This document shows, one piece after another, positions 1-12,009 of a DNA stretch of 64,000 nt (position 1 is its first letter; every line of letters begins with the position of its first letter). The stretch comes from Norana najaformis (Eukaryota > Annelida > Clitellata > Crassiclitellata > Hormogastridae): contig OZ029917.1 in the NCBI GenBank assembly GCA_964023275.1, forward strand, positions 28,596,005 through 28,660,004, written 5' to 3'. The position numbers were made by a program, and so were the translations under genes. The notes under the pieces were generated by a model that made no database searches, was not told the DNA's origin, and worked only from the letters and a program-made list of their open reading frames with translations.

Positions 1-700
1 GCAGTTTTAAAAAATCGACGAATTATTATAGTTTAAGAATAAAATATTACCGGTGGAATGTAAAACAATATATTTAACGTGTGTTTTAACATCTTCATTA
101 CAAATTATAGCACAAACTGATTTATTTTGAAGCTTATTTAAGTTTGATGTGTGCAACCATACGGCTGCGCTTGATTAAGTATTAATTATAAAATGTCATA
201 GATTATTGAGTTAAGTTGGGCAGCTGTTGTAAGGAGGAGTAAGAGTATAAACATATACTGTTGCGAGGGCACGTGTAAGGGAAGGTTGGTTGAGTCTGAT
301 GGTGACACGTGCCCATGCAACAGTCTGTTCGTAACACGTGTTCAAGTACCTCTCTGTTGAAGAAAATGTCAAGAGGGAAGGTTGCTTGGGTTCCATGATG
401 GCATGCCCATGCACCTATCTGTTGAAGGAGTATTTGAAGGTTGTTTGGAGGGAATTTAAGACTATATAAATGGGAAGTTTTATGTTGATATGTGTTATGA
501 GTTGAGACCTGTCGTAGCGAGTTTTTCGAACGAAACGTGTGAAATCACTGTTCAAGCCGAGTGTACTGAGTTATCGCTGAAACACGTTTTCCGAATCGTA
601 GCAATATACTGTATGTATGTGTATGTGTGAATATATATATATACATATATATATATGCATATTGTTGCAGGTTTGTCTAGAGTAAGTAATAAACACCGGC
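1..700 (+). other. No gene; possible LTR-like promoter block at 473-693
   Basis: No coding sequence recognised. A TATATAAA box at 473-480 and an AATAAA signal at 688-693 lie about 210 bases apart, an arrangement seen in LTRs. No second copy was found in the window, so the LTR reading is weak. A run of AT dinucleotides occurs near 630-655. Confidence 0.2.
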
Positions 701-1599
701 AGTAGTTTAAAATGGCATATATTTACAATCAAAAATAAACTCAGTTGTACACAGTAAACGACCACAGCGGTCCAACGAACATCAGAATCTCCACAACACA
801 AAGCGTCAACTTCACAAGAAAGGGTCATCCACGACGGGAGACAGAACCAACATCAAAACTATCAACTTCAAAACGACGTCTTCAAAACGATCAACTTCAA
901 AATAACATCATGACTTGTCGTGAGTCCGGCACCCCAACGCAGAAAAACGACCAACAGGGTCAAACCAAACGCCGGACTGAATTAAATCACGCTCGCCCCT
1001 ACTTTTAGGCTGGAGGAGTTCCCGACTCTACTACGTCTGTTTTCTAGAGAATGAACGTGCGGGTAGCAGGGTCAGGTCGCGAGGGAACATACAGGTATTG
1101 GTTAAATGTGGACCGCCCACTCAAACTCCGCCACTGCTGTACTCGCGTAGTGCCAGTTCCAAGCCTGGATAAAGGAGGGCGACGTCAACGACCTTTGATG
1201 CCATAAGATGTTAAAATTGGAACTGCTGCGAGTGCCTACTCACACCACTATAACTGCACAGCCATATCGTCTCTCACCATGGTGCGTGCGTATATGCTGT
1301 ATACTGTATAAGTAAATATGGGTCAGTATGCTCTCATACACAGACGCACACGGCTCTGCCTATATTGCAGACATCAGCAAAGAAAAAAGTCACGATTTCT
1401 GATACTGCAATAATCGCGCTATTACATTTGTAAGCCAAAGAATAGGATTATAGGAGTGGGTCCGACACACGTGTAGGCCTAATATAATAATTTTGAATGA
1501 CACTTTTCTTCTAAAATAGATGAAACGCCTTCAAAGTGTCATCCTTCTGAATACATAACATAACTCTATCAAGCGCAACTTCGAGAACAAACTAATCAA

Positions 1600-1840
1600 C
1601 AGAGCTCCCGACCAGTCACAAAAGACCCGCGGGCAAACAGGACAGATTTCAAGAACATGCAACACAAAGTAGGTGACAGGCTGATTAGCTCATTTCCAGT
1701 CTTGTAAAGAAGGTGGTTCCAGGATGAAGGATCAACGAAAGCAAAGCTTCTATGGAGGGTAGTAGAAGTCCGAGCCCGAGGGACGACAAGGGCTATTGTT
1801 CGGTCAGGCTTGGTTGGTTCGTGTGTGTGCCTGACGGCGC
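1600..1840 (-). pseudogene. CR1/L2-like LINE reverse transcriptase C-terminal remnant
   Basis: The minus strand encodes RSFAFVDPSSWNHL followed by ISLSP and FLKSVLF. This is the characteristic end of CR1/L2-type ORF2 (R-S-F-A-x-x-x-P-x-x-W-N-x-L, then a K-x-x-L-F block). Upstream RT motifs are absent, so it is a 5'-truncated copy. No function expected. Confidence 0.7.
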
Positions 1841-1869
1841 GTGGGTTTGTGCACACAACTGCTCGCTAA

Positions 1870-2336
1870 GTAGATATTGATTAATTGATGCTAGCCCAGG
1901 TGTGCACAAAGGCGGGAACTTCTTAACTGTGGGGAAGAGGTAGAGCTGACCTACGGCTAGCTTCCTGATTGGCTGACACCTGTACAGCGTACCAACGGGG
2001 ACAGTTGTGTTTCGTGTCTTATTTCTTATATTTTAATGAACTGTATATATATAGTTGTATTAGGATGTACGTTAGGAGACATGTCTAGACAAGTAGTTTG
2101 AGATTTGAATTAAGTCTGTGAGGTTAATTTTAAAGAAGTGCTGATTGTCAGAAATTATTGTTTAACTGTGACTGTTTGTTGATGTAAAAAAAGCATCGTA
2201 CTATTAATAAAAGAAGTTTAATTACGACATTAAAGAAAGAAAAGAGAACTTGGTCTTCAATTCTGATTAAGGGCGAACTTTGAGCATTTTTTAGACTAGG
2301 AGTCACAGAGTAATGTTAGATATGAGTGTTTGAATA

Positions 2337-2387
<51 letters not shown>

Positions 2388-3120
2388 GCCAGCATCTACT
2401 GAATTGTATAGCTTATATTGGATAAGTACGTGTCAGCATCGTAGGGCATAAAAATAATTAATATTATGCTATGGAGAAAAGCTGAATGCTACGCTTTAGA
2501 TTAAAGGAAAAGCAGGGAACCAGCTGCAAAAATTTGAACTCAGCCGTTGACTTTTGTCGTTTGGTCACGAACGAACGATTTTACGGATGAACGACAAAGC
2601 AAGACGTTGAAATCCTCAGTTGTGCAGAGAATATCGAAGATGTAAGACGTTGAGTGAAGGACTCTCATAGCTTCAACTCTGTCGTTGCGTACCGCGTGAT
2701 GAACGGTATTTTCGACAAAGGAACGATTCGATAATGATTTATTCGAACGATATTTGCGAAACATCGTGCGAAGTCTCGTTAGTGGTTTGTCACAGCTCAA
2801 TCGCGAAGACGTTGTCATCCAGAGACTATCGTTGCTCCGGATCGCCATTAGATCGAGTGAACATTCGAATACCAGTGTCAGCAAAGAAACAAGCGAAGCT
2901 GAGGTGACGCCAATTCGAAGAGCATGGTGCGACGATGGAGCTTGAGAGAAGTCAGACATTCGTCGTGAACTGCTACTGTCAGGATATCACAGCAGACAAT
3001 TGGGAGTTGACTGCCATTTGTCTCGACAGTCCACAGTCGAACGCTATCACGCTTAGAGCTCAAGATCGGGAGAGCAAGCCAACGAAGGAGGTTTATTAGA
3101 ACAAATTTTCAATTATAATA
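1870..3120. other. Non-coding stretch, unidentified
   Basis: An AT dinucleotide microsatellite lies at about 2341-2382. A 139-codon open frame on the minus strand (2540-2959) has no recognised motif and its plus-strand complement is also open, so I do not call it. Nothing else supported. Confidence 0.3.
2341..2382. repeat. (AT)n microsatellite
   Basis: An uninterrupted AT dinucleotide run of about 40 bases. Confidence 0.95.
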
Positions 3121-3162
3121 AGTAATAAGATGCTGGTTTTGGTCGTTAAGCTTAAGACTACA

Positions 3163-3440
3163 TCATCATCATCATCATGCACCGTGGGCTCAGCGCCCGT
3201 AGGTGTCCGATGCCATTTTCACCATGTTCTTCCACTGTTGTCTGTTCAGTGCGGCGTGGCTCAGCTCTTGAAGCGTTGTTCCACACCATTCAGTTATGTG
3301 GTCCGCCCATTCCCTGTGCGGTCGTCCTCTTCTGTTACTCCCATCCATCATTCCAAACAGTAGTGTTTTGATTTTCCTATCATTGTTCATTCTGCATATA
3401 TGGCCAAATAGTCCTAATTTCCTTCGAATTAGTTTTTGCA
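3163..3440 (-). mobile_element. RTE-like LINE, 5'-truncated 3' end with target duplication
   Basis: The minus strand encodes RKLGLFGHICRMNNDRKIK, then RRGRPHREW and QQWKNMVKMASDTYGR followed by a stop. This is the 3' end of an RTE-type ORF. The element ends in a short (ATG)n tail (plus strand CATCAT run at 3161-3178), typical of RTE. An 11-bp direct repeat TTAAGACTACA flanks it at 3152-3162 and 3441-3451, marking target-primed integration of a truncated copy. The same family recurs at 61590-62139. Confidence 0.9.
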
Positions 3441-3482
3441 TTAAGACTACAACTGACTATCAAATAGGGCAATGTTTGATAC

Positions 3483-3488
<6 letters not shown>

Positions 3489-3578
<90 letters not shown>
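3489..3578. repeat. (AT)n microsatellite
   Basis: About 90 bases of uninterrupted AT dinucleotide. Open frames translating as Ile-Tyr repeats here are artefacts. Confidence 0.97.
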
Positions 3579-3579
<1 letters not shown>

Positions 3580-3887
3580 CCAAAAGATCTTGCCTCTTCA
3601 TGACCATTTGTAAGACTACACTAGCTCTACGTGAATCTATCTTATCGATGTGACGGACAGACGATCAACTGTCATTACAACAGAATAACTGAAACTAGTG
3701 CTAAAATGTACATGTGCAGACAGGCATAACATAAATGTAATTACTTAGAGTTTTTTGAGTGTTTTTAAATGTTGATAAAAATGCTACAGTAACAGTTTGT
3801 CAGAACATAAGATTGCTAATTCTGTCATTGAAGCTTGGTCCTGCTGAAATAAAATATCAAAATGGTTGACTGAAATGCATCATCGTC

Positions 3888-3888
3888 G

Positions 3889-3930
<42 letters not shown>

Positions 3931-3966
3931 ACAACAACAACATCATCACCATCACCATCATCATCA
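3888..3966. repeat. (CAT)n microsatellite with CAA interruptions
   Basis: A run of CAT trinucleotides interrupted by ACAACAACAACA. Apparent poly-His and poly-Asp frames on the two strands are by-products. Confidence 0.95.
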
Positions 3967-4385
3967 GGTAATTTGCAAATATTTAAGCAGCAGGGAAGTT
4001 GTGGTGCATAGTGCCAGAAGTACATCTACAGCCAGCCATTGTCTTTCTGATAGCTTCTTATCAGAACACTAGCTGACACTCAAAATACTGTACTACTGCT
4101 CCCTCAGAGGTACTGAGGTGTAGTTTCAGTGTTTTGCCTTCTTTGCACTGTAGCTTTTGGATCTATTTGATGAATTATGAAAGACAGCGACTGTTGTTGC
4201 TGATTCTTGTCAGAATGAACCACTGGTCCTGGAACACCAAACAGTTCTATGGCAACTAATTTAACAATACTTTAACTTATCCTTCAGAGCACTATTATCA
4301 AATAGTGTAACTAGCTGTGTGTGATTGCGTGGATGTATATAATTCACTAGTGCAATTCGCTTTTCCTGAATAAAGACACAACCCA

Positions 4386-5760
4386 GATAAACCACCTTCA
4401 GGCAATCCAGAATTCACTTGCTTGTGCTGTAACCAAAACCCCCAAACACCAACACATCATTCCTATTCTCAAATCACTTCACTGGCTTAAAATACCTGAA
4501 AGAATAGAGTACAAAGTCCCATCACCTATAACACACGTGATTCCTCCAAATCCGCCTATCTTGGTGAGTTATTTGCAATCCAACCACTCCTTTCAACCTG
4601 CTCTTCTTCTGCCCTAACAATTTTCCGCCCTCCTGTCACCTCAACCTTATAATTTGGAAATCGCTCCATAGCCATAGCTGTTTCACCCCTCTGGAACAAA
4701 CTCCCTCCAGAATTACGACAATTATCTGATTCATCATACTATAACCCAGTTATGATATGGTTCAGTTCCACATCGCATTGTACTTTTACATCGTTTATTC
4801 TCGCTTGCCATTCTGCATGATATGTCTTTCAATCATTGTCTGTAGTAACGCGAGCGTGATTCTAGTTCAACAGTTACATTGCGAGCAAGCGACTTTAACA
4901 TACGACAAACTTTGGTCTACTCTACTCATAACGATTATTGTAGAGCCAGAAGACGCTAGACTGACTTCTTTACATTTTTTCTGAGGCCCTCTCGCCCAGC
5001 GATATGTGTTGGACCCCCATTAGTCAGTACTTATGGAGTTACTCCGGATAGTCTATTTGACTGGACGCTAGGATTCTCTTTGTCTGAAATCTCCAGCGTG
5101 GTTTGTCTGTGTACTTGTCTCTGACTAGTTTCGACTTGCTCTGTTGGTCTCGGTGTGTCAGCCGGTTTGACTCCGTTTCGACCTGCATCTGTATCTCTAC
5201 ATGTTTGGCCTTATGTACCTCTGCCTCTGACTGTACGTTCAGTCTGGGTGGCGATTCCATGTTCCCGACTGAGCTAGGTAATAAATCAGACGCCCTACTG
5301 CCTATGCGCTGGCCAGGCCGCTAATGAAAACCAGATGTTGGTATCAGTTCTCTGCGATTAACACTCCCTACATCCTTCTTCCTAACCTCCAACAACTACT
5401 AAAATGAGTAAGTCTGATAATCTACTGACGACTACTATTAACTTTACATACTTGCATATGTACTTAAATTAACTGGGTTATAATACGAACTCACCACCAT
5501 TTCATCCCATGCAATCTCTACGCAGGTCTTCTACTCAAAACTGAAAACACTCCTTTTCCACAGATCCTGCCCTGATTCCTCTGCATCCCTTATCTATCTT
5601 GGAGATCCAGTTCCAAACACCACCCATCCTAGCCGTCTGACTGCCTGCCTGCCTGCCTGACTCTCAAATACTTCTTGCCTATCAATTTTGTTCTGACTGA
5701 GCACCTTTAAATAAGCTGGTTCCCACAAATTAGCTTTCATTGGGTGCTGCATAAATCTCG
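4386..5760 (+). pseudogene. CR1/L2-like LINE 3' remnant split by a 743-bp insertion
   Basis: Before the insertion the plus strand reads AVTKTPK, ILKSLHWLKIPERIEYKV and WNSLP-like residues; after it reads SKLKTLLFHRSC. Together these are the usual C-terminal blocks of CR1/L2 RT (LHWL, W-N-x-L-P, K-L-K-T-x-L-F). Several stops interrupt it. The 3' end near 5740-5760 is TTTACGATTACGATTG, a simple-repeat tail of the L2 type. A related tail (shared AATAAGYTGGTTCCCACAAA) appears at 50240-50400. Confidence 0.75.
4740..5482. mobile_element. 743-bp TIR element inserted in CR1/L2 remnant
   Basis: The ends are exact inverted repeats TATAACCCAGTTA / TAACTGGGTTATA. The direct repeat ATAC flanks the element at 4736-4739 and 5483-5486. 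Removing it joins the two halves of the CR1/L2 tail. A 75-codon plus-strand frame inside (4757-4984) has no recognised transposase motif, so it is probably non-autonomous. The superfamily is not determined. Confidence 0.8.
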
Positions 5761-5769
5761 AGTTTACGA

Positions 5770-6900
5770 TTACGATTGCATATGGATTTTAACCCTTTTC
5801 CTTACTTGTAACATGCATCAAAATAATTGTAAATTTCACATGCACTGAGGTTCAAACCAGAGAGATAATGGTGAAAACCCATTATATTAACACAGTTCAA
5901 CAAGGTAGCACTTATATATAGCCTTAATGCCATAATATGGCCAACAGCTGTTCTTCGGTTGACTGAACAGGAGCAAAGTGCTATCTCGCCTAAGTCACAA
6001 GTCAGATAAAGCATTTACCAGAATTCTTTATTTCAGTTTATGTGATTCACTTATTATTTTTAGCAGTGCACAATATATTTTGATATATCACACAGATCAA
6101 ACTGCCATTTCAAAGTTCAAGTGAATTCCAGAAAAAGCATATGTTAACTTACCTACACCTACAGTAAAGATCACATTTCAAAAGAGACATAAAAAATCAT
6201 GGAGACTGTCTAAAATTTTAATTTATACCTTTTGCTCTTTTAACCATCTTTATGGCTTGCATGGTACAGGTAGTCTGCAATGGAATTGTAATCTCTGGCG
6301 GGTTTGATACATTGCATAGTGCTGTCATGCTTAGCCATACTGTTTCTCAGCTGGCCATTGATGAACTGAGTCAATTCAAAATGGTTAATGCACAAGCGAT
6401 AGTTTGCATACACATGCCCCACAGTTTTTCATCAGATCTAAACATTGAGATAACTGCACCCACCATTTGCATCTGCCAAAAGCAAGCAGCAAAGTAAATT
6501 TATAATAGGTACACAATGAATTGTATATTATTTATATCTCAGAACAAAAATAAACCCAGTTGCATTTATTAGCTTCCTATGTTTCAGCGCATTGAATGTA
6601 GGATTGGTAATAAGATTTTGATGATCTCAGATGCAACATACCGCTGCTACAAAAACTTTCGACGCAAGAAACATGCACATTTCCGCTACTTAAATTACTC
6701 AGTGTAATCAAACCAGTAATTTGTAAATTTCTTATAATTTAATTAGTTCTTGGGAAAGCAAAAGAAAGAAAATGCAGCTTCTTTTAAAAATAGAATGTCA
6801 GATGAGACTGATTGCATCTAGCCCATGTCTGAACTGCAGCATAAAGGAGACTTTAACTATGTCTAATACATATTTCCACTGTTTGCCTTGTCTTGTCATG
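5770..6900. other. Non-coding stretch, no supported gene
   Basis: Short open frames on both strands overlap each other. A minus-strand frame at 6240-6422 has a C-x3-H-F pattern vaguely like a THAP finger but lacks the rest. Nothing else seen. Confidence 0.3.
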
Positions 6901-6911
6901 TCTTTAACCGT

Positions 6912-7140
6912 CCTCGAGCTGAGGATTGGCCGCACCACGGACAATTCTGTACCATCTGCTTCTATCCCTCATTTCTTGTAATAAATGGTCAAATGATGAT
7001 TCAGTGCACAACTTGATGTTGTCTGTCTTGGGTCTTCCCCGAGCTCGGATCCAGGAATTGTGCCTTGGATGATCTTTTTCTCTAAGTAGTCTCTACTCAT
7101 TCGCAGCACATGCCCAAAGTTTTTTCCGCAGTATAGATTA
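6912..7140 (-). pseudogene. LINE ORF2 3'-end remnant (RTE/L1-like tail)
   Basis: The minus strand encodes NFGHVLRMSRDYLEKKIIQG, then after a frameshift GRPKTDNIKLC and RSRWYRIVRGAANPQLEDG followed by a stop. The G-H-V-L-R-M, G-R-P-K-T and D-R-x-x-W-x-x-I-V blocks are the usual tail of LINE ORF2 proteins in invertebrates. At least one frameshift is present. Confidence 0.7.
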
Positions 7141-7749
7141 CTTAAATTGAAAACCATCCAAATTAATACCAATAATTTATTACCATTTATGTCCTTTTCG
7201 CTTTTGGAAACCGACAGAAAGATATTGCTGCTAATTTGTGCAACTAACTGCAGAAAATCACACTCCGTCTGTCGAGGTTGTTGGTTTAGAAAGGTTTTAC
7301 TCGCTAGTGCACAGCTGTTGCTACATTGCAATTTTCAAACTGGATATACAATTTTTGTTCATGACTTTCCATTCATCCATATAAATTTCCTCTTTGAAGG
7401 CCGACCCACACCTGAATGTGGTAAAGGGGTGAACAACTGAGTAAGACACAGCCTGTTGAAGCCATGCCATCAGTGGTGAAGGTCTTTGACTGAAGTACCA
7501 CCTACGCTGCTGCAAAAAGGAACTCTGAAATAGTTGGCCAACGTGGGCAGCGAAGCCTCGAGCAGCAGTGGGACTTTTAGCAAAACTGGTGGAAGACCAC
7601 GGTTTGTGAAGAGCGGAAGGCATTTTTGGTGCAACTAGATAAAGACTTCCTTACGGCGAGATGGAAAGACAAGGAGACCTATCATATTTACCCAGACAGC
7701 ACTATGAATCGATGCAGACAATGAAAAATCATGCCATCTCGGACGTCGC

Positions 7750-8225
7750 CCTGTGAAACTAGGTCCGCGTGCCCTGCTGGGAAACCAGGGTAGGGTTGGA
7801 AAGTTGGCGACTGGAAAAGATGTACTGAAGAAAGAGGAGACCTTTGTTATACCACAACGTCAAAACAGAACATTGCAGTTGCGCAAGAAACTTAATATAG
7901 GTACTGGGAACGTTCGGAGTATGCTTCAGATTGGAAAGTTTCAGCTGTTAGGTCAAAAATTTGAGAGAAATAAAGTGGGCATATGCGGGTTATCAGAGGT
8001 CCGATAGGAGGGTCAAGGACGCTTTACAACAATGGAAGGACATACCATTGTATACTCGTGGAGTGATGTACAGGGTATGTATGGTGCGGCGGTACGGTTG
8101 CACAAAGATGGTCCTATCGCTGGCGCACTGATTGGATACGAACCTGTCAGTGAAAGGATCATCATTGTAAAATCAATGCCAAGCCACTCAACATCACTGT
8201 GGTTCAATTTATGGACCTGCAAGCG
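7750..8225 (+). pseudogene. RTE-like LINE endonuclease N-terminal fragment
   Basis: The plus strand encodes LNIGTGNVRSMLQIGKFQL, then ICGLSEVR, a stop (TAG 8005-8007) and EGQGRFTTMEGHTIVYS, then GYEPVSERIIIVK. This is the start of an APE-type endonuclease (N-V-R-S-M; L-S-E-V-R). The in-frame stop sits where LINEs normally have Trp (SEVRWEG), so TGG has become TAG. It is cut off near 8220 before the catalytic GDFN region. Confidence 0.85.
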
Positions 8226-8389
8226 GTAAGTGGGATCGGCGAAAATGCCAAGTGCTGCCGTGGAGGACAGCGAGTGTGGCGGTATACTACTGGCTAGCGT
8301 AGGCCACACCCACCACGGGGTAAGCGAATGACGCATTGAAACACTAACACATAGAGAGTCCATTGCTGGCTGCCGAACTGCAGAGAACT

Positions 8390-8973
8390 CAGTGCGGCCG
8401 CGTTAACGCGCACCCGGTTTACCCGCGATTCCGCATAACGCGAAGTGGTTATATGTCCCCAAAGCTATAGACTTAACACGCCGTATCGGTTAATGCGTTT
8501 TACTACCGGGAATAAGGCTAATTAAAACAGTAGAGACGTACTCTGGCAGCTGTTACATTCCATTCATTCCCGAACTTGGCATTAGTCGTACAAGCGGGAG
8601 GGTGTCTTCTAACTAAATGGGCCTGTGACTCAACCGCGGGAGGGAGCTAATTAGGGCAGGAGGGATGGACAAGGAAGCCTGGCTGGAACCGGTTTTAACC
8701 GGTTAGGAGGGGGAATCGGCAGAACAAGGCAGGTATGGCCTGACCGGCGCGAACGCAGAGAGGTTGGCTGGCTGGGCGGCCAGCTGAGTACAGACCTGCC
8801 TGCCGTGCGAAGAGGAGCTTGGCTGGAGGGAACAGCGTGGGATAGGGGAGTGTGGGCGACCGATTAGCTGTGGCGATATATTTCAACACTGTCCCGGGTA
8901 ACGCGCGAACTGGTTTACACGCGGTTTCAAAGGGCGTGTCCTCCCACTACTTCGCGTTAACAAGTCCGCACTG
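8390..8973. mobile_element. Pogo/Tigger-like MITE (copy 1)
   Basis: The ends are inverted repeats beginning CAGTGCGG and sharing GTTAACGCG. TA follows the right end (8974-8975); the left flank is CT instead of TA. CAGT... ends with TA targets suggest a pogo-like Tc1/mariner MITE. No transposase seen. Copy 2 lies at 28393. Confidence 0.75.
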
Positions 8974-9244
8974 TATACCCATCCTACTGCCTAGCTGTTG
9001 ATGTCGATTATAGTTATAACCGTAGACCATAAATAAGGATTAAAACCGCATTAAACCATACAGTTACATGGTCTCAGATTAGTTGAACCATCGTCCTCGA
9101 TAAGCTCGAATAAGTTCGATAGGTCTATAAGCGCGAAAAGTTCGATAGGCTCGAGTAAGGCATGAGCATAGGCATAAGAACGGCAGCGAATCTCACGAAC
9201 CTTCCAGAACCGCTGAAAGTTACCGGAAGTAACGTCGCCGACAA

Positions 9245-9700
9245 TTGGCAGAGAGTTCGCGACAGTGGGAAAACTACGAAATGGCCGCAGACCTAACGGA
9301 AGCCAATTCGGAGAAGCGTGCAGCATTTATCCTCGCGCGTCTTAGGAGGGAAGCCCACGACACGTACAGAAACATGAACCTCCCGACGGGCCACGGAAAA
9401 AATCTTAACAGGATAATCGAAACGTTCGAGACTTTCTGCGTCGGCGCCGTTAATTTAACATATGAGCGTTACATGTTCTACCGGCGAGTCCAAGAGAACG
9501 GCGAACGATTCGACATCTTCCTCGGTGACGTCAAACGCATGGCGAAGTCCTGAAAGTTCGAAGCCGTTGAGGAATCCATGGTCCGAGATCGCCTCGTAGT
9601 CGGAATCCAAAACGACGCCACGTAAGAAATTCGAGACCTGACGCTGCACAAGGCTATAGACATCTGCAGAGGAGTGAACCGGCAATACAGCAACTGAAGG
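9245..9700 (+). pseudogene. Gypsy Gag remnant
   Basis: The frame has an ESSRQWENYEMAADLTEAN opening, then KRAAFILARLRREAHDTYRN and ERFDIFLGDVKRMAKS before a TGA at 9551-9553. The reading continues as KFEAVEESMVRDRLVVGIQN with another stop. The arrangement (W-x-x-Y, K-R-A-A-F-L, G-x-E-x-x-Y/R-D-R-L-V-x-G-I) fits Ty3/Gypsy capsid. Broken by at least three stops. Confidence 0.75.
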
Positions 9701-10705
9701 CATGGACTGCGCAAGTCAAAGTGCAGCCTTCTGTCGAAAGAACCATTCGACAGCCCGCGCGCACAGCCGCAACCGATCGCGTCCGCCAGCAAGCGCTTCA
9801 GCCAACAGCAAGAAAGTAAGCCAAAACCGATGTAAATATAACAACAGGACCCAAGACGCACGACAAGAATCTTGTCCCGCATATGGCCAAGTCTGCAGAC
9901 GATGCTTTATGAAAAACCACTGGGAGTCTGTTTGCCAATCGAAACCAACCTACAAAAAGAATAGCAGGCCTGGTCTGTGAACGAGATGAAGGGCAGCTGC
10001 TCACCTTGTACGCCTCTGGCAAACAACAGCTGGTTTACGCGCTTGAAGATCCAAATGAAACTGTCCGCTTTCTGCTAGATACAGGCGCAACCGTAAACCC
10101 GATTCCTGAAGCAGTTGTCCGCGCCCTCGGTCGACTTCATGCGCATATTTGACCTGACGGAGCTGCAAACGAGAGGATTAATAACCTTCACAGTATGGCA
10201 TCCGCGCGCAACGAAAGAATGTACAGTAAGCTAGATTTTTACGTAGCAGGGAAGCACAACCAGACTATCCTAGGGTTCAAGGCCTATGGATACTTAGCTC
10301 CTTAACGTGGATGAAGAGAACATTTCAAAATGTAAACAGCACAGGCTCCTTCATCCTCGCGCGACATAGCGCATGCCAGCGTTACGGAAGCGGAAGTGAC
10401 CGCAGAATACGATGACCTTTTGGCGGAGGCGGTCTGCTTGATGGCGATATGCAGCTCGGTCAACGACAAGCTACCGCCAGTCCAAATGCCACTCCGATGA
10501 GGACTCGGAGCAGTTTTGCTTCAAGATGGAAAGAAAGTCGAATACGCGTCACGCGCAATGACACGAAGTGAGCAGGATACTTATGCGCAAATTGAAAACA
10601 ACAGTTGGCGATAGTGTTTGCACTGGAACGGTTTCACACGTACGTCTACGCGAGACAGATAACATCGAAACCGACCATAAGCCGCTAATCGCCATACTGA
10701 AAAAG

Positions 10706-11733
10706 CAGTGGCGTAAATCACGGGGGGGGGAAGAGGGGGACTGTCCTCCCCAAAGTTTTGACTGGGGGATTATCCCCCCAAAGTTGAAACTTCTAATGGA
10801 GGAGGCAGTAGGGGGGACAGAGCTAAACCAAGCACTGTGCCCCTGCTTCATTAAACTTTTATCATAAAATATTGTAGAATTAAATTAGTTATATGATAAA
10901 AGACAGGAACTTTAAGACAATTAGGCATGACTCATGCAAAGACGAAAAGACGACAGACAGCGGAAAGGAGATAGACAGAGGCACAGATATAATTACTCGC
11001 CAAGGTATGACCCCAAAGGCAACGCGTTCACCATAGGATGGGAGCTGGAAGGAAGAGTGCGATCTGTAGGACAGACGGTGGAGCTCAGGAATGCGAGGGG
11101 AGGTTGATGTGCGATGTATGATGAGAGAAGATGGAATGCTACCGAAGTCTGCCACCACATCAGGATGACCAATAAGACCGTGTATGGCGATAGGTATGCA
11201 GGGAGAGCAATATAGAATGTAAATATGCGGTAAGGCAGCGGAGCAGGACCAACATATAAGGAAAATAGCCCGGACTAGAAAGGAGGATAAACACAGAGAC
11301 AAAGAGAGTCGGGTTTCATATCAGCAAGATGCTTTTGAGGAATTTATTGAGATAGTCATTATTCACTACTACTCCTTACTATTTGTCTCAGAGTTTGGCA
11401 CATGGTGTAGTAGCACCTTGTTGCGTGTTTAGTTGTTAACGATAGTTTAAGAGATCTAGGCTCCGAGCCATGTCTTCTACTTGTGATGCATCTTCGAAGA
11501 ATGCTTCAATCAAACGTCTCAACAGTCATTGTTAAGTTTCAGTTCCAGGAAAAAGCAAAATCGGGTACGTATTGCAACCTGCTGTATAAGTTCCCATATA
11601 GGCCTACCATTACTGAATGGCTTGTTGTCCCTCACTAAAAAGTCATTAGCAGTTTCGGCTTATATTTATGTTTACTGCCCCCTCATTACAAACAAAAAAT
11701 GCCAAAAAAATTGTGTACAGATTTTCGCCTCTG
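10706..11733. mobile_element. hAT-type non-autonomous DNA transposon (1028 bp)
   Basis: It is flanked by a perfect 8-bp target duplication TGAAAAAG (10698-10705 and 11734-11741), the hallmark of hAT. The ends are imperfect inverted repeats CAGTGGCGTAAATC / CAGAGGCGAAAATC. Excision rejoins the host Gypsy RNase H reading DHKPLIAILKK to PLSSAPKRLQRM. No transposase domain was recognised inside. A G-run (8 or more) lies close to the left end. Confidence 0.93.
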
Positions 11734-12009
11734 TGAAAAAGCCATTATCCTCCGCGCCCAAACGGCTGCAGCGCATGCTCATTCGTTTACAGCGATACAC
11801 TTACGACCTAGTCTATACCCTCGGCGGTAAAGTAATACTCGCTGACACTCTCGCGCGCTTATCTCCTACTCAAGGCAAAAGATATGTCGCCGGGTGCCGA
11901 ATTCCCTGCAGAATTAGCCACGCAAATGGAAGAACAACAGATGCACAAACTAAGCATGGTTGTCTCACAGACAACCATTAATGCTATTTTAGCAACCGTA
12001 TAGCAAGAT

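Noticed and set aside
2540-2959. 139-codon minus-strand open frame
   Set aside because: No recognised motif, and the complementary strand is also open, which suggests chance.
3296-3613. Open frames encoding long Ile-Tyr repeats
   Set aside because: They are translations of the (AT)n microsatellite at 3489-3578.
3825-4072. Poly-His and poly-Asp open frames on opposite strands
   Set aside because: Both come from the (CAT)n repeat; no conserved sequence outside the run.
6240-6422. Possible THAP zinc finger (C-x3-H-F) on the minus strand
   Set aside because: Only one motif half present; no upstream C-x-C or downstream P residues.
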